Part shown: positions 49,259-56,716 of the stretch, piece by piece
Layout of the letters: each line of letters begins with the position of its first letter
How positions within the stretch are numbered: the stretch's first letter is position 1
Source: Planctomycetaceae bacterium
GTDB taxonomy: Bacteria > Planctomycetota > Planctomycetia > Planctomycetales > Planctomycetaceae
Reading direction: 5' to 3'
Assembly (NCBI GenBank): GCA_900299185.1
Contig: OMIV01000120.1
Span: 1-59,317 of the forward strand
DNA: 59,317 bases
Program-made: the position numbers and the translations under genes
Notes under the pieces: model-generated
What the model was told of the DNA's origin: nothing
Database searches by the model: none
What the model saw: the letters and a program-made list of their open reading frames with translations, nothing else

Positions 49259-51601
49259 ATGAAATCAAACCACGCTTCTCTTGTGGCTCGCGTTATTACC
49301 GCCGTGCTGTGGGCGGTTTGCTCGTCGGCGTCGGCTGCTGACGCCGCTCCGTCCTTTCAACGCGAAGTCCTGCCGATCCTCACTAAGTTCGGCTGCAATC
49401 AAGGTGGTTGCCACGGCAAGCTCACCGGGCAAAACGGATTTCGGTTGAGCCTGCGCGGCTATGCCCCGGAATGGGACCACGAATGGATCACCAGCGAGGT
49501 CAACGGTCGCCGCGTCAACTACGCGTTTCCGGGCGAAAGCCTGTTGCTGCAGAAAGCATCCGGCGGCGTGATGCATGAAGGCGGGACTCGATTCCGCAAA
49601 GACTCGCGTGCTTGGCAGACGCTCGCGAATTGGATCGCCGCTCGCACTCCCGGACCGATCGCTGACGAGGCCATGCCAGTCGCCCTCGAAGTGACTCCAG
49701 CCACCTCGGTCCTCAAACCCGGCGACACTCGCACGCTGCAAGTGCTCGCGAAAGAAGCCGACGGACGAACGACGGACGTCACATGGCTCGCTCAATTCTT
49801 CTCCAACGATGAAGCACTTCTTCGAGTCACTCCGACGGGAGTCGTCAACGTGCGAGCTCACGGTGAGGCATCGGTCCGAGTCCACTTCTTGAACCTCGTG
49901 CAAGTCGTGCGATTCACGATGCCGTATGACCGACAGGTTCCCGCAACTGAATTCGCTGAACGCCGCAGCCCAGTCGATGGCCCCATCTTCGAGAAGCTGC
50001 ATTCGCTCAACGTGCCGCCATCCGAACCGTGCAGCGATGCCGAGTTCGTGCGTCGCGTCTTTCTGGATGCACTCGGTGTGCTGCCTTCTCCCGAAGAGAC
50101 CGCCGAGTTCATCGCAGACACATCGCCCCACAAACGCGACGCGCTGGTTGATCGAGTCCTCAACCGTCCCGAGTGGATTGATTATTGGACGCTGCAACTC
50201 GCCGACATTTTGCAGAATCGACGCGAACGAGATCACGACGTGCGCGGCGTCAAAGGCGTGCGATCGTTTCATCATTGGTTACGCGACCGACTGGCAGCCG
50301 GAGCCGGTTGGGACTCGATCACGCGCGAGATCCTCACCACCAGCGGTGATGTGCGCGAGCGGCCCGAGGTCGGCTACTTCATCACGGTCATCGGAGAGAA
50401 CCGAGCCGTCGAACAATCCGAACTGCCCGACTCAGTCGCTCAATCATTCTTGGGCACGCGCATCGGATGTGCTCGCTGCCACAACCATCCTCTCGAGCGT
50501 TACACGCAAGACGACTTCTATCACTTCTCCGCCTTCTTCTCGAAAACGGGCCTGGACCGCATGAGTCCTCAAAAGGGCGGGACGGTCTTGAAGGCGTTGT
50601 CGAATGAAGAGCAGGAGCAACTCAAACGCCTCGCGGACCTGTCGCGTCGCTTGAATGAAGCTCGAGATGCGAGCAAGCCGCAAAGCGAAATCGACAATCT
50701 GCAGAAGGAACTCGTCAACGCCGAGAAGCGGATGGCTGAACTCAAGGCGAGACCTCCACAAGTCAACCAACCGCGCACTCACAAGCAGGTCGTCGCTCGG
50801 CCTCTGGATCGCAGCGAGTCCACCTTCAGCCCAGAAGTTGATCCGAGATCGGTCCTCGCAGATTGGATCATCGCTCACCCGGACTTCGCTGGCGCGATGA
50901 CCAACCGACTGTGGCGGCATTACTTCGGTGTCGGGCTGATTGAACCTGTGGACGACCTGCGAGCCAGCAACCCACCCTCGAACCAACCGCTGTGGGATTT
51001 GTTGGTGCAAGAATTCCGACACAGCCGCTTCGACCTCAAGCACGTCACGCGATTGATCCTGAAGTCGCGAGCCTATCAACTGGCATCGACCACTCGGCCC
51101 GAGAACGAATCCGATCAACGCTTCTTCTCGCACTACTACGCCCGACGATTGCCCGCCGAAGTTCTGTTGGATGCGCTCTCGGCAACGACCGGTGTCCCTG
51201 ATGAGTTTCCGGGTTACCCCGTTGGCCTCCGAGCAGTGCAACTGCCCGAGCCAGGTGTCGGTTCTTACTTCCTCAGTTTGTTCGGGCGATCGGATCGAGT
51301 GACCGCGTGCGCGTGCGAACGCAAGGGCGAGGTCACGCTGCCTCAACTGCTCAACCTGCGAAATGGTGACGAACTCCAACGACGTCTCGCTGAAAGCAAC
51401 GGTCGACTCGCGACGCTCCTGAAGAATGCCGATGATAAAGCCGTGCTCGATGCGCTGTATGTCACCTGCTTCAGTCGCCAACCCACTGCCGCCGAACGAG
51501 ACCTCGTGCAACAAGCCCTGACCACCGATAGCCGAGACGTCGTCTTCCGTGATGTGATCTGGGCTCTGCTCAACTCCAAAGAATTCACCTTCAATCACTA
51601 A
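49259..51601 (+). CDS. DUF1549/DUF1553 secreted protein with atypical CX4CH motif
   Basis: A 780-aa exported protein. After the signal peptide (ITAVLWAVCSSASAAD), FGCNQGGCHGKLTGQNG gives a C-x4-C-H motif (Cys46, Cys51, His52) in place of CxxCH. An Ig/Big2-like segment (about 140-220, with VLKPGDTRTLQVLAKE and FTMPYDR) precedes DUF1549 (RRVFLDALGVLPSPEE, CARCHNHPLERYTQDDFY near 404) and DUF1553 (NRLWRHYFGVGLIEPVDD, LPAEVLLDALSATTG). A coiled-coil-like Lys/Glu region lies between. The downstream gene, 137 nt away, encodes a DUF1501 protein, the canonical pairing. No enzyme activity is established. Confidence 0.93.
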   Translation: MKSNHASLVARVITAVLWAVCSSASAADAAPSFQREVLPILTKFGCNQGGCHGKLTGQNGFRLSLRGYAPEWDHEWITSEVNGRRVNYAFPGESLLLQKASGGVMHEGGTRFRKDSRAWQTLANWIAARTPGPIADEAMPVALEVTPATSVLKPGDTRTLQVLAKEADGRTTDVTWLAQFFSNDEALLRVTPTGVVNVRAHGEASVRVHFLNLVQVVRFTMPYDRQVPATEFAERRSPVDGPIFEKLHSLNVPPSEPCSDAEFVRRVFLDALGVLPSPEETAEFIADTSPHKRDALVDRVLNRPEWIDYWTLQLADILQNRRERDHDVRGVKGVRSFHHWLRDRLAAGAGWDSITREILTTSGDVRERPEVGYFITVIGENRAVEQSELPDSVAQSFLGTRIGCARCHNHPLERYTQDDFYHFSAFFSKTGLDRMSPQKGGTVLKALSNEEQEQLKRLADLSRRLNEARDASKPQSEIDNLQKELVNAEKRMAELKARPPQVNQPRTHKQVVARPLDRSESTFSPEVDPRSVLADWIIAHPDFAGAMTNRLWRHYFGVGLIEPVDDLRASNPPSNQPLWDLLVQEFRHSRFDLKHVTRLILKSRAYQLASTTRPENESDQRFFSHYYARRLPAEVLLDALSATTGVPDEFPGYPVGLRAVQLPEPGVGSYFLSLFGRSDRVTACACERKGEVTLPQLLNLRNGDELQRRLAESNGRLATLLKNADDKAVLDALYVTCFSRQPTAAERDLVQQALTTDSRDVVFRDVIWALLNSKEFTFNH

Positions 51602-51634
51602 GCCATATTCGCCACTCGAACGCTCCCCAACGCC

Positions 51635-51665
51635 ACTCGCTCTTAGGCTCTGCCTAAGAACGAGT
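51635..51665. repeat. Palindromic element family K
   Basis: ACTCGCTCTTAGGC, TCT loop region, GCCTAAGAACGAGT: a 14-bp imperfect stem between the DUF1549/DUF1553 gene and its DUF1501 partner, 33 nt after the former's stop codon. Confidence 0.75.
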
Positions 51666-51738
51666 GCTTCATTACTCAGACTTGTTGTAGCGTGCCCTAT
51701 TCGACTCGTTGCCAACGTCATCCATAACAGAGACCACC

Positions 51739-53067
51739 ATGCTCTCTATTAATCTGTCATCTCAACACACTCGACTGTGCTCGGGCTCTTCGCGTCGGGA
51801 CTTCTTGAGACTCGGTGCATTGGCCCCCATCGGGCTGTCGTTGCCGTCGTTGTTGGCCGCTGAGAAGGCTCGACCGACGAGTGCTCCGACAGCTCGCGCG
51901 AAGTCCGCGATCCTCATCTTTTTAGGTGGAGGAATTTCGCATAATGACTCGTTCGACCAAAAATTAGACGCCGTGCCCGAGATCCGAGGTAAGTACCAAA
52001 GCATCGCCACCAGCGTGCCCGGTTTGCAGGTCTGCGAGCTGCTGCCCAAGGTCGCCAAGATCATGGACCACGTGGCTCTTGTTCGGTCGGGCACGCATGA
52101 AAACGACCATCACGAGACTGCCACGAATTGGGTCTTGAGTGGTCGCTTCGGAACCCCATTCGGAGATCACCCAGCCATCGGAGCGATCGTCGCGCACGAA
52201 ACTGGCTTTGGCGGTTCGATGCCTCCGTATGTCGCCGTGCCGCGCAATCCGTCCTTCACATGGGAGCTTGGCAAGAGTGCCTGGCTCGGCGGTCGCTACG
52301 AGTCCTTCAAGTGCGGCAACCCCAACGACGGTGACTTCAAAGTCCGAGACCTCTCGGCCAGTAAGTCGGTCACAGCTGCGTCGCTCGATCGACGCCGTTC
52401 GTTGTTGCAGGCGCTCGATCAACTCGGAGCCAAAGTGAAAGGCAGCGATCAGATCGCGACCTATGACGAGTTCGGTCAGAAGGCCGCCGAGATGATTCTC
52501 TCGCCACAAGCACAGAAGGCGTTCGACATTGGCCAAGAGACCGCCGAGCTGCGCGACGATTATGGTCGGACCGAGTTCGGCCAAAGCTGTCTAATGGCTC
52601 GCCGCCTCACGGAAAGTGGTGTGCGATTTGTTACGGTCAACTACGGCGGATGGGACCATCACAACGAGATCTACAAAGGGCTCGACAAGAAGTTGCCCGA
52701 GTTCGATCAAGGCTTCTCGGCATTGATTCGCGATATGGAGCAGCGCGGCTTGTTGAAAGACACGCTCATCGCCTGCTTCGGCGAATTCGGTCGCACGCCC
52801 ACCATCAACGACAAAGCCGGTCGCGATCACTGGGGACGAGCCGGCAGCATGCTCTTTGCCGGAGCCGGAGTGCGTCGCGGACTGGTGCTAGGCTCGAGCG
52901 ACAAGAATGGAGCGTTCGTAACCGACCGCCCCGTTCGACCCGCTGACGTCGCATGGACCATTTACGACTCACTCGGCATCGATCCCACCAAGGAGATCAT
53001 CACCCCCGAAGGTCGCCCGGTCTCAGCCTTGGCCGAAGGCGCGGTCGTGCAAGAACTCTTCGCGTAA
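51739..53067 (+). CDS. DUF1501 protein, Tat-exported, partner of the DUF1549/DUF1553 protein
   Basis: A 442-aa DUF1501 protein. The start at 51739 gives a Tat-type N-terminus (SSRRDFLRLGALAPIGLSL). Family blocks: ILIFLGGGISHNDSFD near residue 60, GTHENDHHETATNWVLSG near 120, TVNYGGWDHHNE near 300, and FGEFGRTPTIND with KAGRDHWG near 345. Length is normal. It is the immediate downstream neighbour of the DUF1549/DUF1553 gene (137-nt gap with a palindrome), so the two are probably cotranscribed and act together outside the cytoplasm. The in-frame codons from 51709 look non-coding. Confidence 0.94.
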   Translation: MLSINLSSQHTRLCSGSSRRDFLRLGALAPIGLSLPSLLAAEKARPTSAPTARAKSAILIFLGGGISHNDSFDQKLDAVPEIRGKYQSIATSVPGLQVCELLPKVAKIMDHVALVRSGTHENDHHETATNWVLSGRFGTPFGDHPAIGAIVAHETGFGGSMPPYVAVPRNPSFTWELGKSAWLGGRYESFKCGNPNDGDFKVRDLSASKSVTAASLDRRRSLLQALDQLGAKVKGSDQIATYDEFGQKAAEMILSPQAQKAFDIGQETAELRDDYGRTEFGQSCLMARRLTESGVRFVTVNYGGWDHHNEIYKGLDKKLPEFDQGFSALIRDMEQRGLLKDTLIACFGEFGRTPTINDKAGRDHWGRAGSMLFAGAGVRRGLVLGSSDKNGAFVTDRPVRPADVAWTIYDSLGIDPTKEIITPEGRPVSALAEGAVVQELFA

Positions 53068-53125
53068 GGCGTCGAGCCAGAATTTGTTTTTGCCGCCGAG
53101 TCGTCGGAGACGCAACGAACTGAAG

Positions 53126-53170
53126 CTCCCCTCGCCCCTCGGGAGAGAGGGGTTGGGGTGAGGGGCTGAG
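53126..53170. repeat. Palindromic element family J (CCCCTC/GAGGGG type)
   Basis: CTCCCCTCGCCCCTCGGGAGAGAGGGGTTGGGGTGAGGGG: a G/C-strand-biased element with the CCCTCGGGAGAGAGGGG core that is a familiar intergenic repeat in Planctomycetota. It lies after the DUF1501 gene. Confidence 0.8.
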
Positions 53171-53251
53171 TGGTACACGTTCTGAATGCCATGAGTCTTC
53201 ACCTCAGCCAAGATATCACACGAAAATGTCTGACATCTTACAGCACCACTC

Positions 53252-54121
53252 ATGACGCCCCCGTATGCCGCATTCATTCCCGTCCCATATTCTGCTCGAC
53301 TCGATGGACTAGCCGTGACTGCTTCTCGATTCATCGCCGTTCTTGCGAGCCTTAGCTGTCTCTGCCTGCCGGCATCGGCTCCTGCTCAAGACAAGCCCGG
53401 TCCCACTCCGCAGATCACGGCCATTGTTCCGCTCGTCGTGCCGCCAGGATTCAATGGCGCGATCAAGCTGCGCGGCTTCCATCTCAAGGGAGCCACCGAA
53501 GTTCGCACGGATGCTACGACGAAGCCGTCGAAGCTCACCGTCAAAGATCCGAAGAACTCGGACGCTCCCAGCAAGATGGAGAAGGATGTTGTCGGTGACT
53601 CCGAAGTCACACTCGAACTCACGTTGCCCGACGACTTCCCCGCCGGTGCGTTGCCTCTGACGGTCGTTGCGGGTGATCGATCAGCGACACCAGTTGCGCT
53701 GGTTGTGCTCCCGAAGGATCAGTTCGCCGAAGAGAAGGAACCCAACAACGGCTTCCGCTCTGCGATGAAGATTGAACTCGGCCGCGCGGTCATTGGCGTC
53801 ATCAACAATGAACGCGATGTCGATGTCTTCGAAGTGACCGCCAAAGCTGGACAGCGACTGCGAGCCACGGTGACAGCGCGCACCACCGCGTCACTGCTAG
53901 ATCCACTGCTGTCCGTGTTCGATGCACGCGGCAATCCCATCGCCACGCGCGACGACATCGATCTGAAGTCAGCCGACGCCATCATCGACTTTGTTCCCAC
54001 TGCCGACGGACCGATCTTCATCGTGCTGCAAGACGCCTTGGACTTCGGCAGCGGTTGGCATGCCTATCGGTTGGACGTTGCCCCTACTCCCGACACCACA
54101 CCCGCCACGAAGACGCCATGA
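53252..54121 (+). CDS. Secreted protein with a PPC (pre-peptidase C-terminal) domain
   Basis: A 289-aa exported protein (the GTG at 53315, just before TASRFIAVLASLS, is an alternative start that trims the signal peptide to normal length). Residues about 55-160 are a beta-sandwich segment (PQITAIVPLVVPPGFNGAIKLR... TLPDDFPAGALPLTVVAGD). A PPC domain follows (about 165-280): KEPNNGFRSAMKIELGRAVIG, DVDVFEVTAKAGQRLRATV and IVLQDALDFGSG. PPC domains accompany secreted enzymes and bind surfaces or sugars. Its stop codon overlaps the ATGA of the next gene, a cytochrome-WD40 protein, so the two are translationally coupled and probably function together. Confidence 0.85.
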   Translation: MTPPYAAFIPVPYSARLDGLAVTASRFIAVLASLSCLCLPASAPAQDKPGPTPQITAIVPLVVPPGFNGAIKLRGFHLKGATEVRTDATTKPSKLTVKDPKNSDAPSKMEKDVVGDSEVTLELTLPDDFPAGALPLTVVAGDRSATPVALVVLPKDQFAEEKEPNNGFRSAMKIELGRAVIGVINNERDVDVFEVTAKAGQRLRATVTARTTASLLDPLLSVFDARGNPIATRDDIDLKSADAIIDFVPTADGPIFIVLQDALDFGSGWHAYRLDVAPTPDTTPATKTP

Positions 54122-55497
54122 TTCGACCTCTCTCCATCCTCGCCTGCCTCATAGCCATTAGCGTTGCGCCGACGCCAACTCCTGCTGCAGACAACGACCG
54201 ACCTAACGATCAAGTAAGTTTCGCTCGCGACGTCTGGCCGATCCTGCGCGCGAACTGCGTATCGTGCCATCGTCCTGGCAAGCTCAAAGGCGGCCTCGAT
54301 ATGACGTCGTTCGCAGCACTGTCCAAGGGCGGCAAGAGCGGCGCGGTGTTAAAGAAGAACATGCCCAAAGACAGCGAACTGCTAACGCTGGTCTCCGGCG
54401 ACAGCCCCACCATGCCGCCTGAAGGTGAGAAGCTGACTGCCGCTGAAGTTGGTGTCCTCGCGCGGTGGATCGCTCAAGGTGCGACCGACGATACGCCGCC
54501 CGATGGACTCGGCACGCGACGCCCGGCTCAGCCTCCGATCTATCGATCGCTGCCGTCAGTGCCGTCCATCGCCTTCAGCCTCGACGGCTCCAAGCTCGCC
54601 GTCGCCGGCCATCATGAAGTCCTCATCCACAAAGGTGATGGCAGTGAGATCGTTGGTCGCTGGTTAGGCGACTCACCGCGCATCGAGTCTCTGCAATTCT
54701 CTCGTGATGGCCGTTGGCTCGCAGCCTGTGGAGGCTCGCCGTCGGAGTTCGGTGAGATCCAGATTTGGGAAGTGTCATCAGGTCGCATGGTGCGTTCGAT
54801 TCGAGCCGGCAACGACACCTTGCTGGGAGTCGCGTGGTCCGACGATGCCAAGCGTCTGGCGGTCGGCGGCGCTGATCGACTGGTGCGAGCCTTCGAAGCC
54901 GAATCCGGTAAGCAGCTCATGCAGTGCGACAATCACATCGATTGGGTGTTTGGAACCGCGTTCGTGCGAGATGGCTCGAAGCTGATCTCGGTCAGTCGTG
55001 ACAAGGGCGTGAAGTTGATCGATGTCGCGACGGGGCATCTCATCGACGATGCCGCGATCCCGCGCGATCCGATCTTGGCCGTCGCTCGACATCCTCAAGA
55101 AGACTCCGTCGCCTTCACCGGTTTGATTGGCCGCGTGCGATTGCATCGTATGGCACCTCGCGGCGGACGTCTGAAAGAAGGCGACAACCGCGAAGAGTCG
55201 ACCATTCGCGAGTTCGAGCACATGGGCACCAACCTCTATGCCGTCGCCTTCAGTCCCGATGGCAATCGCTTGGCATGTGCCGGTCAAAGCGGCGAGGTAC
55301 GAATTTTCGAAACATCCAGCGGCAAGCGACTTGTAACAATTCCAACAACTCGCAATCCGATCTACTCGCTGACGTTTCATCCGACAGAGAACCAACTCTT
55401 CACCGCCGGCGCGGACGGTCTGGTTCGCATCTATGAAGCCGCGAAAGGCACGCTCGTTAGAGAATTCCCCGGAGTGCCAGTGACAGCAATCCCATGA
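54118..55497 (+). CDS. Secreted c-type cytochrome-domain protein with WD40 repeats
   Basis: A 459-aa exported protein starting at 54118; the ATGA overlaps the upstream stop codon. A signal peptide (LSILACLIAISVAP) precedes a PSCyt-type haem domain with CVSCHR (Cys47, Cys50, His51), then TMPPEGEKLTAAEV with the distal Met-like region. The remainder is six or seven WD40-type blades (SIAFSLDGSKLAVAG, SLQFSRDGRWLAACG, GVAWSDDAKRLAVGG, GTAFVRDGSKLISVS, AVAFSPDGNRLACAG, SLTFHPTENQLFTAG). This cytochrome-plus-propeller architecture is common in Planctomycetota and of unknown role. Confidence 0.92.
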   Translation: MIRPLSILACLIAISVAPTPTPAADNDRPNDQVSFARDVWPILRANCVSCHRPGKLKGGLDMTSFAALSKGGKSGAVLKKNMPKDSELLTLVSGDSPTMPPEGEKLTAAEVGVLARWIAQGATDDTPPDGLGTRRPAQPPIYRSLPSVPSIAFSLDGSKLAVAGHHEVLIHKGDGSEIVGRWLGDSPRIESLQFSRDGRWLAACGGSPSEFGEIQIWEVSSGRMVRSIRAGNDTLLGVAWSDDAKRLAVGGADRLVRAFEAESGKQLMQCDNHIDWVFGTAFVRDGSKLISVSRDKGVKLIDVATGHLIDDAAIPRDPILAVARHPQEDSVAFTGLIGRVRLHRMAPRGGRLKEGDNREESTIREFEHMGTNLYAVAFSPDGNRLACAGQSGEVRIFETSSGKRLVTIPTTRNPIYSLTFHPTENQLFTAGADGLVRIYEAAKGTLVREFPGVPVTAIP

Positions 55498-55623
55498 AGT
55501 CGCCTGCACGGAGTGTGGGACACCAAGGCCGAGCCGAAGCGTGCCGACATCAGCCTAACGGGCTATGTTCCCGCCTCGCTTGCGACGCTCGCTCACTTGC
55601 CTCTTTGATTTGAATCGACCCTC

Positions 55624-56373
55624 ATGCAATTGCCGGACTTCACGATCCTCGAATGGTGCCTCGTGGCCTTTGCAGCATTCTGTTCGGGAGTCGGCAAAGC
55701 GGGCCTCGCGGGCTTCGGCATGTTGGGCGTGGTCGGCATGGCGATGGCCATTCCAGGCCGAGCATCAACCGGCATCGTGCTGCCCATGCTGGTCGCTGCT
55801 GACATCATCGCCGCGAGTTCGTTCCGCTCGCACATCGACTGGCGGCTCATTCGTCGGCTCGGAGCCCCAATCGCCGCCGGAGTTGTGGCAGGCACCGGCT
55901 TATTGCAGGTCATTCCCGATCGTCATTTCCGACCGATCCTGGGCACCATCATCCTGGTGCTCGTTGTCACCCATTGGTTTCGCCAATGGAGATCAGGGGG
56001 CTCGGCCACCATGCCTCATCACGCCATCATTGCATGGGGCATGGGTTTGCTAGTGGGTATCACGACCATGCTGGCCAACGCCGCAGGCCCCATCGCGACG
56101 GTCTATCTGTTGGCCTTGGGACTGGGGAAAGAGCAGTTCGTCCACACGATGGCGTGGCTGTTCTTGTTCGTGAACCTCTTCAAGGTGCCCTTCATGGTGT
56201 ACCTCAACCTCATCAACGTCAGCTCGTTGAGCCTCAACGCAGTCCTCATCCCCGCCCTGCTCTGCGGAATGGCCAGCGGAGCCTGGGCCGTAAAGAAACT
56301 CTCACGCAAGAAGTTCGAGATCATCGTCCTCACGCTGGCATTCCTATCCGCCATCAAACTGCTGCTGCCCTAG
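55624..56373 (+). CDS. TauE/SafE family membrane exporter
   Basis: A 249-aa integral membrane protein with about eight hydrophobic segments. The N-terminus (FTILEWCLVAFAAFCSGVGKAGLAGFGMLG) has the family start with the conserved G-x-x-G region, mid-protein VTHWFRQWRSGG links to a second half (GLLVGITTMLANAAGPIATVYLL), as in the two-fold repeat of TauE/SafE. The family exports sulfoacetate or sulfite and may protect from sulfite released by sulfatases, though only family-level function is known. It ends the plus-strand run; the ribosome binding site is weak. Confidence 0.92.
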   Translation: MQLPDFTILEWCLVAFAAFCSGVGKAGLAGFGMLGVVGMAMAIPGRASTGIVLPMLVAADIIAASSFRSHIDWRLIRRLGAPIAAGVVAGTGLLQVIPDRHFRPILGTIILVLVVTHWFRQWRSGGSATMPHHAIIAWGMGLLVGITTMLANAAGPIATVYLLALGLGKEQFVHTMAWLFLFVNLFKVPFMVYLNLINVSSLSLNAVLIPALLCGMASGAWAVKKLSRKKFEIIVLTLAFLSAIKLLLP

Positions 56374-56390
56374 CGACGACCTTGCATCCC

Positions 56391-56575
56391 ACCGACGTCG
56401 CGTCGGTGTTAGTCGGCCGCTTCGCAACACGACCGCTATGCACACAACTGTCGCTTCCGACAAGAGTCGCCTTGTGATGTGGGGCAGGTTTTCAACCTGC
56501 CTGTTAAGTAGCTGTTTCGTAGTTTGAGAAACCGCGCCACTGACTATTGTCGGAAACGTCACGGCTACGAAACAG
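56391..56575. repeat. Cluster of three hairpins after the TauE/SafE gene
   Basis: Hairpin ACCGACGTCGCGTCGGT (56391-56407), GCAGGTTTTCAACCTGC (56484-56500) and a wider stem CTGTTTCGTAG ... CTACGAAACAG (56512-56522 and 56565-56575). The first matches the hairpin at 24743-24759. No gene lies in 56374-56716. Confidence 0.7.
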
Positions 56576-56716
56576 ACCGCCCGGACATAGATCGGAACAG
56601 CCTTTCGCATCAGCAAAGAAACAGTTCGTCGATGACATGGCCCACGTCATCGACGAACTGTGTTTCGATGTGCCCCAACACGAACCGTTGAGTCGCGTCT
56701 GTTTGATTGACTTCGA

